Source of the DNA: Sorex araneus
Taxonomy: Eukaryota > Chordata > Mammalia > Eulipotyphla > Soricidae
Assembly (NCBI RefSeq): GCF_027595985.1
Contig: NC_073302.1
Location: forward strand, 171,666,034 to 171,730,033
DNA length: 64,000 bases
Direction: 5' to 3'
The notes under the pieces are model-generated. The model was not told the DNA's origin and did no database searches. It saw only the letters and a list, made by a program, of their open reading frames with translations. Below are positions 33,218 to 43,871 of this stretch, in pieces; the first letter of the stretch is position 1; each line of letters opens with the position of its first letter. The translations under genes and the position numbers were made by a program.

Positions 33218-33683
33218 TATTTTTAATTGAATCGCTGTGAGAGCCAAGGTTACAAAGTTGTTCATGGTTCACTTTAAGTCATGCAATGTCCCACTCATAT
33301 TTCCACCAGTGTATGTTTCCCACCACCAGTGTTTGCAGTTTCCCTCCCACCCATCCACTGCCTTCCTCTATGACAGATGGCAGACACTTTTCCTTTCTGT
33401 CTCTCTGTCTCTCTGTCTCTCTCCCCTTCTCTCCCCCTCCTTTCTTCTGGGCATTATGGTTTTTAATATTCTAATAAAAGGGTATCATGCTTACAACTTT
33501 CCTTCCTTTCAGCACTCAGTTTTTGTTCAGAGTTATCATTTCCAGCTCTCGCTGTCATACTGGTTCCTTCTCTGTCTTAACCACACTATCCCCCCTACCA
33601 TTTGTGTGGCAAGCCTCCTACCATGGATTGGAATTTTGGGCCCTCGTTTCTACTGTCTTTGGGTAGTATTCTCATCAAGGTAT
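33218..33683 (-). repeat. L1 3' UTR fragment, diverged
   Basis: 'tttttaattgaatcgctgtgag', 'ttcccaccaccagtgtttgc', CTGTCTCT repeats, 'gggcattatggtttttaata'. Older subfamily than the copy at 17.9 kb. Confidence 0.75.
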
Positions 33684-33732
33684 AGACTGGAAAAAATAAG
33701 AAAGAGTTACAGACTGGAAAAAATAAGAAATT
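33684..33732. repeat. 27-bp tandem duplication
   Basis: AGACTGGAAAAAATAAGAAA occurs at 33684 and again at 33711. Confidence 0.85.
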
Positions 33733-34005
33733 TGAAGAAATAATAGGTAAGAATTTTCCATATTCAGGAAGCACAGTAATTCCCAAGAAAATGAACCTGT
33801 TCTGGAGAGTCTGACAAGAGCAAACAGAACTCTAGGTATGCATCTCTAATGGCCAGCAAGCCCTGGCCTTGATGTGTACCTGGGAAATGTCTCAGACACA
33901 CAAGAATGCATGAACAAGAGAGCTCACATGTTTGAAAGAAAATAGTTCATCTTTACAGTCACAGATAAAATGCAGATTATTTTTTCTTATAATGTAATAC
34001 CATAC
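33733..34005. other. SPATA9 intron, single-copy
   Basis: Nothing recognised between the L1 fragment and the RTE LINE. Confidence 0.3.
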
Positions 34006-35045
34006 TTGTATCACTTGTATCACTTGTCATCCCGTTGATCTTCAATTTGCTCTAGCGGGGGCCAGTAACATCTCCAATCGTCCCTGTCTCGTGCTAGTGT
34101 AGCCCAATGGTATTTGCTAGCTCCAGGAATATGAAGAGTCTCAAACCATTTGTTCAGGGTTTTGATGAAGAAGTCTGACCATCTCGTAAGTGGGCGGCCA
34201 TGTGGTCTTTTGACATCTTGTGGAATCCAGTCAGTAACAGCTCTAGTCTAGCAGTCATCTCTAAATTGCATTACATGTCCGGCCCATCTGATTTTTGATG
34301 CTTTGGCAAACGAGACAGCATCCCTGATTCTTGATCATTGACGGAGATTGGAACTCTGGATTCCTTCTGTCACTTGACTGAAACATGATACTTCAAGCAT
34401 AGCTCTTTCAATTCCTCTTTGGGATACCTGAATAGCATTCTCATCCTGTTTTCATAGGGCCCAGATCTCTGAGGCATATGTTAGTGCAGGAAGAACAATG
34501 GAGTCGAAAAGATGTACCCAGAGCCAGAGGTTCTTCATCCTCTTATCCACTTCTTCGATGCTCTTGAAGGCGTTCCACGTTGCTCTCTTCCTCCTGCGCA
34601 GTTCTGGCACCAAGTCGTTCCTCATGTTGAGTTTTCGACCCAGGTATACATAGCTGCTGCATTCGGAGATATTTGTTCCATTGAGAGCAAATGGAACATC
34701 AGGAACTAGTTCGTTTTTCATGAACATTGTTTTGGTGAGATTCAGCTGCAGTCCGACCTTTCCACACTCGAAATTGAAGTCAGCCAGCATTTGTGTCCCT
34801 TGGCTAATGTTTGTATTTGGTGTTACTAGAACGATCAGTGAAGTGAAGTGGAGGTGGTGTAGTTGCCAACCATCTTCTCTTCACTCCCATTCCTTTCCAT
34901 TTCAGTCATCGCATGACGTTCTCGAGGATGGCACCGAAGAGTTTCGGTGAAATGGTATCACCCTGCCAACCCCCTCTCTTTATGCTTATGATCACTTCCT
35001 TGTAGAATGGGAAAACCTGTAAAGGTGATTGGAGGCCACCCTAAA
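34006..35045 (-). mobile_element. RTE-clade LINE, 3' part of the reverse transcriptase ORF
   Basis: The - strand encodes the RT palm onwards: FYKEVIISIKRGGWQGDTIS, PKLFGAILENVMR, then MLADFNFECGKVGLQLNLTK, NGTNISECSSYVYLGRKLN, LPALTYASEIWAL, SKIRWAGHVMQF, HGRPLTRWSDFFIKTLNKWF, HWATLARDRDDWRCYWPPLE and QIEDQRDDK, with TGA at 34020-34022. At least four in-frame stops and a disrupted stretch where the catalytic FADD box should lie make it dead. There is no 3' UTR beyond a 9-bp repeat tail (ACAAGTGAT complement). The clade call rests on the RQGDTISPKLF-like and SYVYLG(R) motifs and on the missing 3' UTR. Confidence 0.85.
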
Positions 35046-35165
35046 AGCTTCCATCCCTCTCAGAGAGCCCAGCAAGCTACTGAGAGTACCCACCTGCACG
35101 GCAGAGCCTAACATACTATCCATGGCATATTCAATATGCCAAAAACAGTAACAGTAACAGTAACA
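35046..35165 (+). repeat. Family B fragment (middle only)
   Basis: 'cctctcagagagcccagcaag', 'ctaacatactatccatggca', 'tattcaatatgccaaaaaca', then (GTAACA)n. Both the tRNA-like head and the RTE tail are missing. Confidence 0.75.
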
Positions 35166-35299
35166 CCACACAGAAGTTCAAATAACAAATCATAACTTCA
35201 TGTATCAATAATAATTGAATGAAAAAGCAAGTTTCGTAAGGATAAGTACACTACACTATTACATATATGTGTTTAAAATGCACATGAGTTAATAGAAGT

Positions 35300-35643
35300 A
35301 TTATCATCCTCATCATCATCCCGTTGATAGTCGAATTTCTCGAGCGGTCTCAGTAACGTCTCCATTTGTCCTAGCCCTGAGATTTTAGAAGCCTCCCTCT
35401 AATTGTCCTTCCCAATGATGCCGCATTGGAGGCTCTTTCAGGGCCAGGGGAATAAGCCCCAGGTTGTTACTGGTGTTTGCATATGAATACACCATGGGGA
35501 GTTTTCGAGGTTCTCCCATGTGGTAGCTTGCCAGTTTCTCCCAGAGGGAGAAGTAGGCTATAAGATATTGCGTGGCCACCTTAAGGCTGCGCCTTCCAGA
35601 AGCTTGTTTTAAGTCTCTGGATTTTGGCCGTTGGTGGGATTAA
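35300..35643 (-). repeat. Family C element, 5'-truncated
   Basis: Tail complement ATCATCATCCCGTTGATAGTC at the left, then 'aacgtctccatttgtcctag', 'gagattttagaagcctccct', 'gccgcattggaggctctttc', 'ttggccgttggtgggattaa'. Same block order as the 47.8-kb copy, on the opposite strand. Confidence 0.8.
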
Positions 35644-35692
35644 ATAAAAGTATACTAATGGAAATAATAAAGTATGCATGAAAATTCTGGCA

Positions 35693-35868
35693 TTGGGGCA
35701 AAGAGAGAGTGTAGTGGGCAGGGTGTTTGTCTTACATAAGGCTGTCCTGGGTTCAATTCCCAGAATTCCTTATGGTCTTCTGAGCATCACCAATAATGGT
35801 TCCTGAGACAGAGCCAGGAATAAGTGCTATGCACCACCAGGTGTGGCTCAAAATTTAAAAAAAAACAA
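35693..35868 (+). repeat. Family A SINE, diverged
   Basis: 'ggggcaaagagagagtgtag', 'gggttcaattcccagaattcc', 'ccaccaggtgtggctcaaaa', A tail. Confidence 0.7.
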
Positions 35869-35944
35869 TCTGGCATCAAATTATGGCTAATGACCTCTGG
35901 GAGGGAAGAAAAGGGAATGGATTAGGCCATGATTCCTTGCTCTT

Positions 35945-36117
35945 CTTCTGTTTGTTCTTGGGCCCCACCTGGCCATGCTGAGGACTTACTCCTAGCTCTG
36001 TGCTCAGGGATCATTCCTGGTGGGATTTGAGGGACCAGAAGAAATGCTAGGGATCAAACCTGGGCCAGCAGTGGACAAGCAAGCACCCTTCCCACAGTAC
36101 TATGTCTCCAGCCCCAC
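35945..36117 (-). repeat. Family A SINE, diverged
   Basis: 'cttgggccccacctggccatg', 'gctctgtgctcagggatcat', 'actatgtctccagcccc'. Confidence 0.7.
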
Positions 36118-36235
36118 CTGCCTTTGTCTTTAGAGAGGAGATATCTGAAGTCAACGTGACAAATATTGCTACAATTATGAATCTGGGTGGAGTTTCTGAT
36201 GTTTAAATATCTCACTGATAAGAGTTTTGAAAACT

Positions 36236-36421
36236 AGGGACTGGAGCGATAGTACAGCGGGTAGGGTGTTTGCCTTTCATGAAGCCGACCTGGGTTTGAT
36301 TCCCAGCATCCCATATGGTCCCCTGAGCACCGCCAGGGGTAATTCCTGAGTGCAGAGCCAGAAGTAATCCCTGTGCATTGCCAGATGTGACCCAGAAAAA
36401 ATAGCAAAAAAATAAATAAAA
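36236..36421 (+). repeat. Family A SINE
   Basis: Complete; the A-rich tail has diverged to AAATAAATAAA. Confidence 0.88.
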
Positions 36422-36464
36422 GGAGGCCCTGTGCATTCAACCACCCATCTTGGGTGGGTGGCAG

Positions 36465-36502
36465 TGTGTGTATGTGTGTGTGTGTGTGTGTGTGCGTGTG
36501 TA
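36465..36502 (+). repeat. (TG)n microsatellite
   Basis: About 18 TG units with two interruptions. Confidence 0.9.
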
Positions 36503-36990
36503 AAAAGAAAGAGCTTTGAAAACTAAAGCTATTAGAAGAGCAAAGGAGAAGAGGTGTTACAATCGCTTTATGTTGATGTCATAAGAAAAGGCCAGTCAGC
36601 ACCGGGCCTTAATCCCTAAACTGTTTCTTTCATCTCAGATTCCTGGAATAAGTAATGACAACTCAACTCAGTGCTTCCCAGTGAATCTTAATGTCATGGG
36701 AAGAAGGACAGTGTATTTTGTTTTCATTCCAAATCAGATAGAAAAATAGACTTTTTCTGCCACTGAATATTCATGAGTTTTGGAAGACAGTTCTCCGTGG
36801 AGGACTCTCATTTGCATATGGAGTGAGTCTTCTGAGCAAAAGGCATGGAGAGCATCGGGTATGGCTGGGGAGTAGGCAAGTGCCCTCCTCCGGGCCCTCT
36901 AGACATGGGCCCCAAATATGGCAGTGCATGAGGATAAAGTCCCCTCCTTCCCCCCTCAGAGACTCTGAGTCCAGGATCCCAGCGTAATAA
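36503..36990. other. SPATA9 intron, single-copy
   Basis: Nothing recognised. Confidence 0.3.
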
Positions 36991-37120
36991 TGCTTCTCTC
37001 TCTGTGTCTTTGTCTCTCTAGCCTCTGTGTCTCTGTGTCCCTCCTGGTCTCTGTATCTCTTGGCTTCTATCTCTGTCTCTGCCTTTTGTCTCTCTGTGTC
37101 TCTGTCTCTCTCAGCCTCCG
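36991..37120 (+). repeat. Degenerate CTCTGT-rich simple repeat
   Basis: CTCTCTGTGTCTTTGTCTCT and variants, low complexity. Confidence 0.75.
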
Positions 37121-37317
37121 TCATTCTGGTTCTCTGTCACTCCGGTAAACAAGTGCACCAGACACCTTACACAAAGCTGAGTTTCCAGATCTCAGTCAGG
37201 ACAGCGCCTGTCTGGCACATCACAGGGTTCTGTGGGACCCGAGGCACCAGCTACTGACACAGCAGTTGCTGTTTTTGTTGTGAATAAGAAAGAGTGCACT
37301 TGATTCAATGATCTTGT

Positions 37318-37319
37318 GC

Positions 37320-37351
<32 letters not shown>

Positions 37352-37362
37352 TATGTGTGTGT

Positions 37363-37408
<46 letters not shown>
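37318..37408 (+). repeat. (TG)n...(AG)n compound microsatellite
   Basis: About 15 TG units, a short spacer, then about 21 AG units. A similar (TG)n(AG)n compound occurs at 41.04 kb. Confidence 0.95.
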
Positions 37409-37413
<5 letters not shown>

Positions 37414-37633
37414 TAACTTTGGAAACTTGTTTTTAAATATTATAAAAATCTCATTTCCTTCCCAAATTTTAGCAGGGGAGCAAAAAGACTCTGAATAACA
37501 AAACAGACAAGTCTTTCATGAAGGATACAGAAATTGTCAGAGAAGGAAAATTTTTATATCAACTTCTATAAAATGTAAGGAACCTAATATACAGAAAATA
37601 AAAGTAGGTAAAATGTTAAGATCCAGAGAGATG

Positions 37634-37827
37634 GGTTTTTTGTTTGTTTGTTTGTTTTGCTTTTTGAGTCACACCCTGCGATGCTCAGGGGTTACTCCTG
37701 GCTCTGCACTCAGGAATTACCCCTGGGGGTAATATGCTCGGGGGACCATACGGGATGCTGGGACTCGAACCCGGGTCGACCATGTGAAAGGCAAGCGCCC
37801 AACCTGTTGTGCTATTACTCCAGCCCC
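37634..37827 (-). repeat. Family A SINE
   Basis: (TTTG)n tail complement, full body with a small insertion GGGGTAATATGC, and CCAGAGAGATG duplicated on the two sides. Confidence 0.85.
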
Positions 37828-38339
37828 CAGAGAGATGTTTTAATGGGAACTTCAGATTATACCATTCATCTGTATTTTTGATTATTTAAAATACAAGAAC
37901 AAGGTGAGAGAATCCAGCATTCACAGATGAATCTAAAAAAACAATTTCAGTCACCAGGTGTTATCAGGAGACGTTAATGAATGATATTCTCAGGCAATTA
38001 GAAGTTGAAAAAGCTTTCATTGGAGGTACAGGCTTGCTCTGGTCTCCTGTACTCTGGCACAGAAACCAGAACTGAGCCTTGGAGTCTTAGGCTAGTAGCA
38101 GCCAGACAGGTTCTGTGTCGTCCCGCTACACTGGGGACTAGTACAGAGGCAGAGACAGGGCAGCCGCTAAGGGTAGAACTAGGGGACTAGAGAGGTCACT
38201 GAGACCAAGGACGGGCATGGATTTCTCCCTCTGGCTTTCTGCGAACCCCATGGAGCAATGCTGGAATCAGTGGAGTTCCTGATCTCATTGTCATTGTCAC
38301 CCCATCTGCTCCTTGCTACACCAAAGGAAAATTCCAACA
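37828..38339. other. SPATA9 intron, possibly the start of the old L1
   Basis: A-rich + strand sequence leading into the ORF1-like region; not firmly assignable. Confidence 0.3.
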
Positions 38340-39410
38340 CTAAAGTCACAGAGCCACCTAGGGAATTTTTTTAAGAAGCTAACCCAGGTGCATTAGCAGA
38401 AAAATTCTGCAAGCAAAAGCTGTAAAAATTAATATGAAATTCTTCAAAGAAAATAGGTCTCCAGAGGGCAAACAAGGACACAGATTTAGAGGAGATAACC
38501 AAGAATGAAGAAGAAGTAGCATAACAAAACTTAATGAACGTAGAGAATCTCAAGGAATAAAGAACGTCTAGGATATTGGGAAATTGCTACAAGAGCACAA
38601 GGAGTACTTAACCAAGGACATTGAAAATATCTACAAATTTCAAACAGATTCTGGGTATGAAGAGTCAAAAGAAAATTCAGTCTAATATGGAAAGCATAAC
38701 AAGTAGTTGATCTCAGAGAAGAAATGTTAGAAATTTAATATAAAGCAATAGTGTTACATGTAGAAGAACTAAAACTAAAGGAGGGAAATGAAAGTCTACA
38801 AAAGCTTTATGTACATTAGAAAGTTGAACATCAGAGTTACAGAAGGTAGAGAGAAGGGGGTGAAGGTAATATTCAAAGAAATAATGGCTGGAAGTTCCCA
38901 AACTTAAGGGTAGAATTAACCATATATACTCAGAAACCTGAGAGAAAACTCAATATTTTCATCAGAAATAACCTACACCAAGATATATTGTCACTAAATT
39001 ATAAGTCAATAATGAAGAAAACATCAAAGACTTATAGAGAAAAAAAGAAAAAGTAACACATACAGGCATCTCTACCAGGTTTTCATCAGACTTCTCAGAA
39101 AAATAAATCTATAGGTTAAAAGAGAGTCTGTTATACTACCAAAACACAAAAACTTATCAGCCAGACAAAATTACTTTACTTGGGGAAAATGTCCAGTTAA
39201 AACCAACAGTCGACCTGCTCTGTAGGGGATGTTGAAAAGAGTTCTACATAAAAATAAAAAACAAAAGATGGTAGAATCTTGAGTAAGAGAAGAAACAGTA
39301 ATATAGTACAAACAACAAAAACAGTAATTTGAGACAACAACAAAAAGAAAAAGGGGGAAGGAAAAAAGGACAGAACTATTACAGTAAAATGATGACAAGG
39401 TGATAACAGG
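38340..39410 (+). mobile_element. Old L1: ORF1 region (HAL1-like), decayed
   Basis: A-rich strand with landmarks in the order of an old L1 ORF1: 'ataatggctggaagttccca', 'aagatatattgtcactaaat', 'tttcatcagacttctcagaa', 'gccagacaaaattactttac', 'gtaggggatgttgaaaagag'. No open frame remains. Confidence 0.65.
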
Positions 39411-39576
39411 GAACAAAATTTGTTTTTTTAGATATAGATGTATGATATAACCCTGATCCCTAATAACTACAAAACAAAAAATTCAAGCAAACACATTTAG
39501 AAGAAAAAATAGGGGTTGAGGTTGGGAGAAACACCAGGATAAACCATTCATATTTTTAAAAAAAAGAAGAAGAAGA

Positions 39577-39749
39577 TGGGACCAGAGCGATAGCATAGTG
39601 GTTAGAGCTCTTGCCTTGCACACCACTGACCAGGATTTGATCCCCGCATCCCATATGGTCCCCTGAGTACCACCAAGAGTAAATCCTGAGTGCAGAGCTA
39701 GGAGTCACTCTCTGAGCATCACCCAGTGTAACCCAAAAAGAAAAAAAAT
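39577..39749 (+). repeat. Family A SINE inside the old L1
   Basis: 'gggaccagagcgatagcata', 'gatttgatccccgcatccc', 'cccagtgtaacccaaaaaga'. Confidence 0.82.
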
Positions 39750-39904
39750 CACAAATACATAAGAGAAAAATAGAAAACAAAAATATAAACAAGACCAAAG
39801 ATAAAATAGCAAGTTAATGTGCACAATATGTCAATAATCACTCTAAACACAAATAGTCTATACGCTGTGATAAAAAGACACAGAATGACTAGGTGGATAA
39901 AAAG

Positions 39905-40025
39905 AGAAGGATCTGAGGCTGGGGAGATAGCTCAAAAGGGCTGAAGCCATACTTTGCATAAGTGAGGTCCCACAGTGCAACAGCCAGGAGCATCCCTAAG
40001 CATGGAGCTTAGTCTCTGAAAACAT
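39905..40025 (+). repeat. SINE-like insertion, diverged
   Basis: 'gaggctggggagatagctca', 'cagccaggagcatccctaag', 'gcatggagcttagtctctga'; probably an old family A relative. Confidence 0.45.
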
Positions 40026-41038
40026 GAATTCCCCCTGCAAATTTCTGGATCCATCTACACCTATTATTTATTCTATACCTATAAATATCTCACTAAGGCA
40101 TAAGGTCAAATGTAAACTTATAGTGAAAGGTGTTCATAGCCAATGATGCAAAAAAAAAAAGGTGGAAGAATTACTATTCCCATATATGGTAAAAAGACTT
40201 TCAACTTAGAATAGATATTGAGAGATAAAGATGGATATTATATATTAATCAAAGGGTCAATCCAGCAGTAAGATAAATCTGTCATCAATATATATGACGC
40301 AGCAGAGAGGCTCTCAAATTATTAACACTCTTCATGGGATACACTGACAGCAACATGATTATAGGGAATCTCAATACACATATACCAACAGACACATCAT
40401 CCAGACAAAAAAATGTTAATAATTAATGGAATTAAGTGAAACTTCTGAAGAGATGGCTTATTATACAGCAATTTCAATTTCAAACGAAATGAAATCACCT
40501 TCTCAAGTGCTCATGTAATATTCTCAAGGATAGATCACATGTTGGTTGGAACACAAAAGGAGCTTTAATAAATATGTGAACATTAAAGTAATACCAAGAA
40601 ACTTTCCTGAATGTTATCATATGAGAAATCAACAACAAAAAGAAAACAAAAAGAATATCATGTGCTTCTGAATTAATTCTTGGGTCAATGAGGGAAAAAA
40701 TTAAGGAGAAATTTAAAAATTACCTGAATAATAATGAAAACAAACTGGTGAGTTATCTGTCTTTATGGCACAGGGCAAAAGCAGTATTAAGATGAAATAA
40801 TTGTATTATTGAGAAACTTTCATTCACCACTAAATAGGTTTACATCAAACAAGAAAAGCTCATGTAAACAATTTAATTTTACATACAAAAGAACTAGAAA
40901 AGGAGAATGAAGTGAAAAATAGAAAGAAAAACAGCAGAAATAAAATAACAGGAAAACAAAATGCAATGCAAAAATCAATGAAACAGAGAGTTGGTTCTCT
41001 AAAAGGATAAATAAAATTGATAACCTTCTTGCTAGGCC

Positions 41039-41042
41039 TACT

Positions 41043-41100
<58 letters not shown>

Positions 41101-41168
41101 GACAGAGAGAGACAGAGACAGAGAGACAGAGACAGAGACAGAGACACAGAGAGACAGAGACAGAGAGA
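41039..41168 (+). repeat. (TG)n(AG)n plus degenerate (GACAGA)n
   Basis: TG run, AG run, then GACAGAGAGACAGAGACAGA type repeats embedded in old L1 ORF2. Confidence 0.9.
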
Positions 41169-41377
41169 AAACTAGAAAGAACAGGGATAAAGTTATAACT
41201 GATATTATAGCTATATAAAGTATCATGAGACTGCTATGAATAGCTATGTAAAACTGGACAACCTAGAAGAAATGAACACATTTTGTTTTAGAAACAAAGC
41301 CTTCCCAGACTGAACCAAGAAGAAACTAAAAACTTGAACAGACTATAAACAAGTACATAAAAAAATGTTTAAATATA

Positions 41378-41548
41378 AGGGCTGGAGCAATAGTACAGTG
41401 CGTGGGGCCTTTGCCTTGCATGCTGCCAGCCTGGGTTCAATCCCGAGAATCCATATGGTCCCCTGAGTACTTCCAGCAGTAATCCCTGAGTGCAGACCAA
41501 GAGTAAGCCCCCAGCACCACTGATGTGGCCTCTAAACCAAAGAAAAAA
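41378..41548 (+). repeat. Family A SINE, diverged
   Basis: AGGGCTGGAGCAATAGTACAG head, 'gggttcaatcccgagaatcc', 'ctgatgtggcctctaaacc' end. Confidence 0.78.
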
Positions 41549-41872
41549 TGTAACCAAAAGTCTCCCTAAGAACAAAGGCCCAGAACAAGAGGACTTCATC
41601 AGCAAATTCTACAAGATTTTCAAAGAAGAACTAATAAACATCCTGATCATACTCTTCAATAAAATTGAAGGAGTTAACACTCCCAAACATATTTTATGAG
41701 GCAAATACCCAGACAAAAGCACATACACAAAATAAAACAATAGACACTGATTAACATAGTGCAAAACCCTCAACAATATCTTGGTATATCAAATTCAGCA
41801 ATGTCTAGAAAATAATTTGCCATGAACTTTTTAACTTTTAAAAATTTTAACTTTTTAAATTGGGGGCTTTTG

Positions 41873-41934
41873 TTTTGTTTTTTGTTTTGGCCACACTCAG
41901 CTTTGCTCAGGGCTTACTCCTGATTATGCACTAT
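41873..41934 (-). repeat. Family A SINE fragment
   Basis: Tail-side part only (GTTTTGTTTTTTGTTTTGGCC, 'gggcttactcctgattatg'), cut off where the next SINE begins. Confidence 0.65.
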
Positions 41935-42353
41935 TTTTTTTTTCTTTTTGGGTCACACCCGGCGATGCACAGGAGAAACTCCTAGCTCTGTACTCAGGAA
42001 TTACTCCTGGCAGTCTTTGGGCTGGAGCAATAGCACAGCAGTTGGGCTCTTGCCTTTCACTTGGCCAACACATGTTCGATTCCTCTGCCCCTCTCGGAGA
42101 GCCCGGCAAGCTACCGAGAGTATCGAGCCCGCACACCAGAGCCTGGCAAGCTACCCGTGCATATTGGATATGCCCAAAACAGTAACAATAAGTCTCTCAA
42201 TGAGAGACGTTACTGGTGCCCACTCGAACAAATCGATGAGCAACGGGATGACAGTGACAGTGTTCAGGGGACCGTATGGGATGCTGGGAATCGAACCCAG
42301 GTTGGCTGCGTGCAAGGCAAACGCCCTACCTGCTGTGCTATTGCTCCAGCCCC
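41935..42353 (-). repeat. Family A SINE split by a family B SINE
   Basis: The tail half lies at 41935-42008 and the head half at 42262-42353, together making one complete copy. ATGCACTA is repeated at the two outer edges. Confidence 0.85.
42009..42261 (+). repeat. Family B SINE nested in a family A SINE
   Basis: GGGCTGGAGCAATAGCACAGC head, CTCTCGGAGAGCCCGGCAAG, GTCTCTCAATGAGAGAC hairpin at 42192-42208, end GGGATGACAGTGACAGTG. Same young subtype as the copy at 19.6 kb. Confidence 0.9.
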
Positions 42354-42594
42354 CATGCACTAAAATTTTTAAAATATTTAGAGGAATTTATATCAGGACT
42401 GCAAGGATGGTTCAACATATGCAACTCAATTAATGTAATACACATCAATAAAAGAAAGGATAAAAATGACATGACCATATTAATAAATGCTGAAAAAGTC
42501 CTTGACAATATTCAGCAACCATTTATGTTTCACAGTAAATTGGAATAGACCTTATGTTGGAACATACTTAAACAAAATAGTGCCCATATATGGG

Positions 42595-42825
42595 ACTGGG
42601 CAAATAGCTCAAGTACAGAGCCATGACTAGCATGTGTGAGGCCCTGATACCATGAAAAGTATGGTAATTACCCGAGGGAGAGAAGGGAAGGTGGGAGGAA
42701 TAGGCAGAGGGGCAGAGTGGTGGTGTAATGGGGGTGGGAGTGGGGTCAGTAACACACATGAAGGGTGGGAAACTAAAATCCTGAAATTCTGTAGTATCAA
42801 TGATGAATCAATTAAAAAAATTAAA
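42595..42825 (+). repeat. SINE-like piece followed by an L1-type 3' end
   Basis: 'gactgggcaaatagctcaag' and 'gtgtgaggccctgatacc' look tRNA-derived. It is followed by a purine-rich stretch and 'atgatgaatcaattaaaaaa', as in L1 3' termini. Confidence 0.45.
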
Positions 42826-42881
42826 AGCAACCAAAAATCAATACACTAAATATATGATATAGTTAAATATACCTAAGACAT

Positions 42882-43446
42882 TTATATCTCCTCATTGGCA
42901 CCCTCCAGAACTTACGGCTGCTTCTCCCGAAGGGAGCATAAAATGAGGTCCCCATAACCAAGCCACAGGACTCCACACCAGGGTTTGCCCCAGAGAGGGG
43001 TGGGTGAGAGCCCTCCCCGCCCCAAGGGACCCAGCCTCGGCAGCTGACCTCCACTACCCCACCACCGCCACGTTCCAGGCCGCTTTCCACAGGCTCGGGC
43101 CGAGCCTCACGCATGAGTGAACATATTCCTGGACTGCACGGCAGCAGAGTGGCTGCGCGAGACATCATCACATAAATATATACATATGCCTCTTGGAGCA
43201 CCCGGCAAGCTACCAAGAGTATCCCATCCGCAAGGCAGAGACTGGAAAGTTCCCTGTGGAGTATTCGATATGCCAGAAATAGTAACAATAACAGGTCTCA
43301 TTCCCCTGACCCTGAAAGAGCTTCTAATCGTTGGGAAAGACGAGTAAGGAGAGGCTTCTAAAATCTCAGGGCTGGAATGAATGCAGCGTTACTGGTGCCC
43401 ACTCAAGTAAATTGATGAACAACAGGATGACAGTGATACATTTATA
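42882..43446 (+). repeat. Family C element, about 565 bp
   Basis: 'cctccagaacttacggctgc', 'caggccgctttccacaggct', 'gagcctcacgcatgagtgaa', then the family B block 'gtattcgatatgccagaaat', then 'ctcattcccctgaccctgaa' and the end 'caacaggatgacagtgatac'. No poly(A). Confidence 0.78.
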
Positions 43447-43717
43447 TATAAACAAAACAGAAAAACAAATCTATATGGACTTTTCCCTACCTACTAGAAA
43501 CTTAACTGTATGAAACTTTCAATTTCAAATGGTTCAATGTAAAACTATGCATACAGTTTTACAATTTACCATGTGCATCAACTAGAAAAAGGTATAAGCA
43601 ATAGAAAAACTTAACAAGTCTTAAAAGTGAATGTTTTCGTCTCCCCCAAATCTTGTATGCAAGGCAATCTTTGTCAAATACCCCTTTGTGTACTTAACAC
43701 AAATACAATCTTTGTTA

Positions 43718-43871
43718 AACAGCAGGTAGGGCCTGTGCCTTGCAGGAGGCAGGGCTCAGTCCCTGGCATCCCATATAGTCCCCTGAGCACCGCCAGGAGT
43801 AATTCCTGAGTGCAAAGCCAGGAATAAGCCCTGAGCATCACCGGGTGTGACCCAAAAAGAAAAAAAAAACT
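43718..43871 (+). repeat. Family A SINE, head-truncated
   Basis: Starts in box A (ACAGCAGGTAGGGCC); complete body and A tail. Confidence 0.8.

Larger units (their letters stand above)
39800..42550 (+). mobile_element. Old L1: ORF2 region, decayed and interrupted
   Basis: Landmarks follow ORF2 order. Endonuclease-type 'atacaccaacagacacatcatcc'-like and 'ttctcaagtgctcatgtaat' at 40.3-40.55 kb; 'gagagttggttctctaaaag' near 40.99 kb; 'cttcatcagcaaattctaca' at 41.6 kb; and RT-type 'gactgcaaggatggttcaac' and 'aataaatgctgaaaaagtcc' at 42.4-42.5 kb. Several SINEs and a simple repeat interrupt it. No coding capacity. Confidence 0.75.

Noticed and set aside
37220-37498. Short ORFs of repeated dipeptides (VCVCVC, RERERE)
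   Set aside because: Translations of (TG)n and (AG)n microsatellites.
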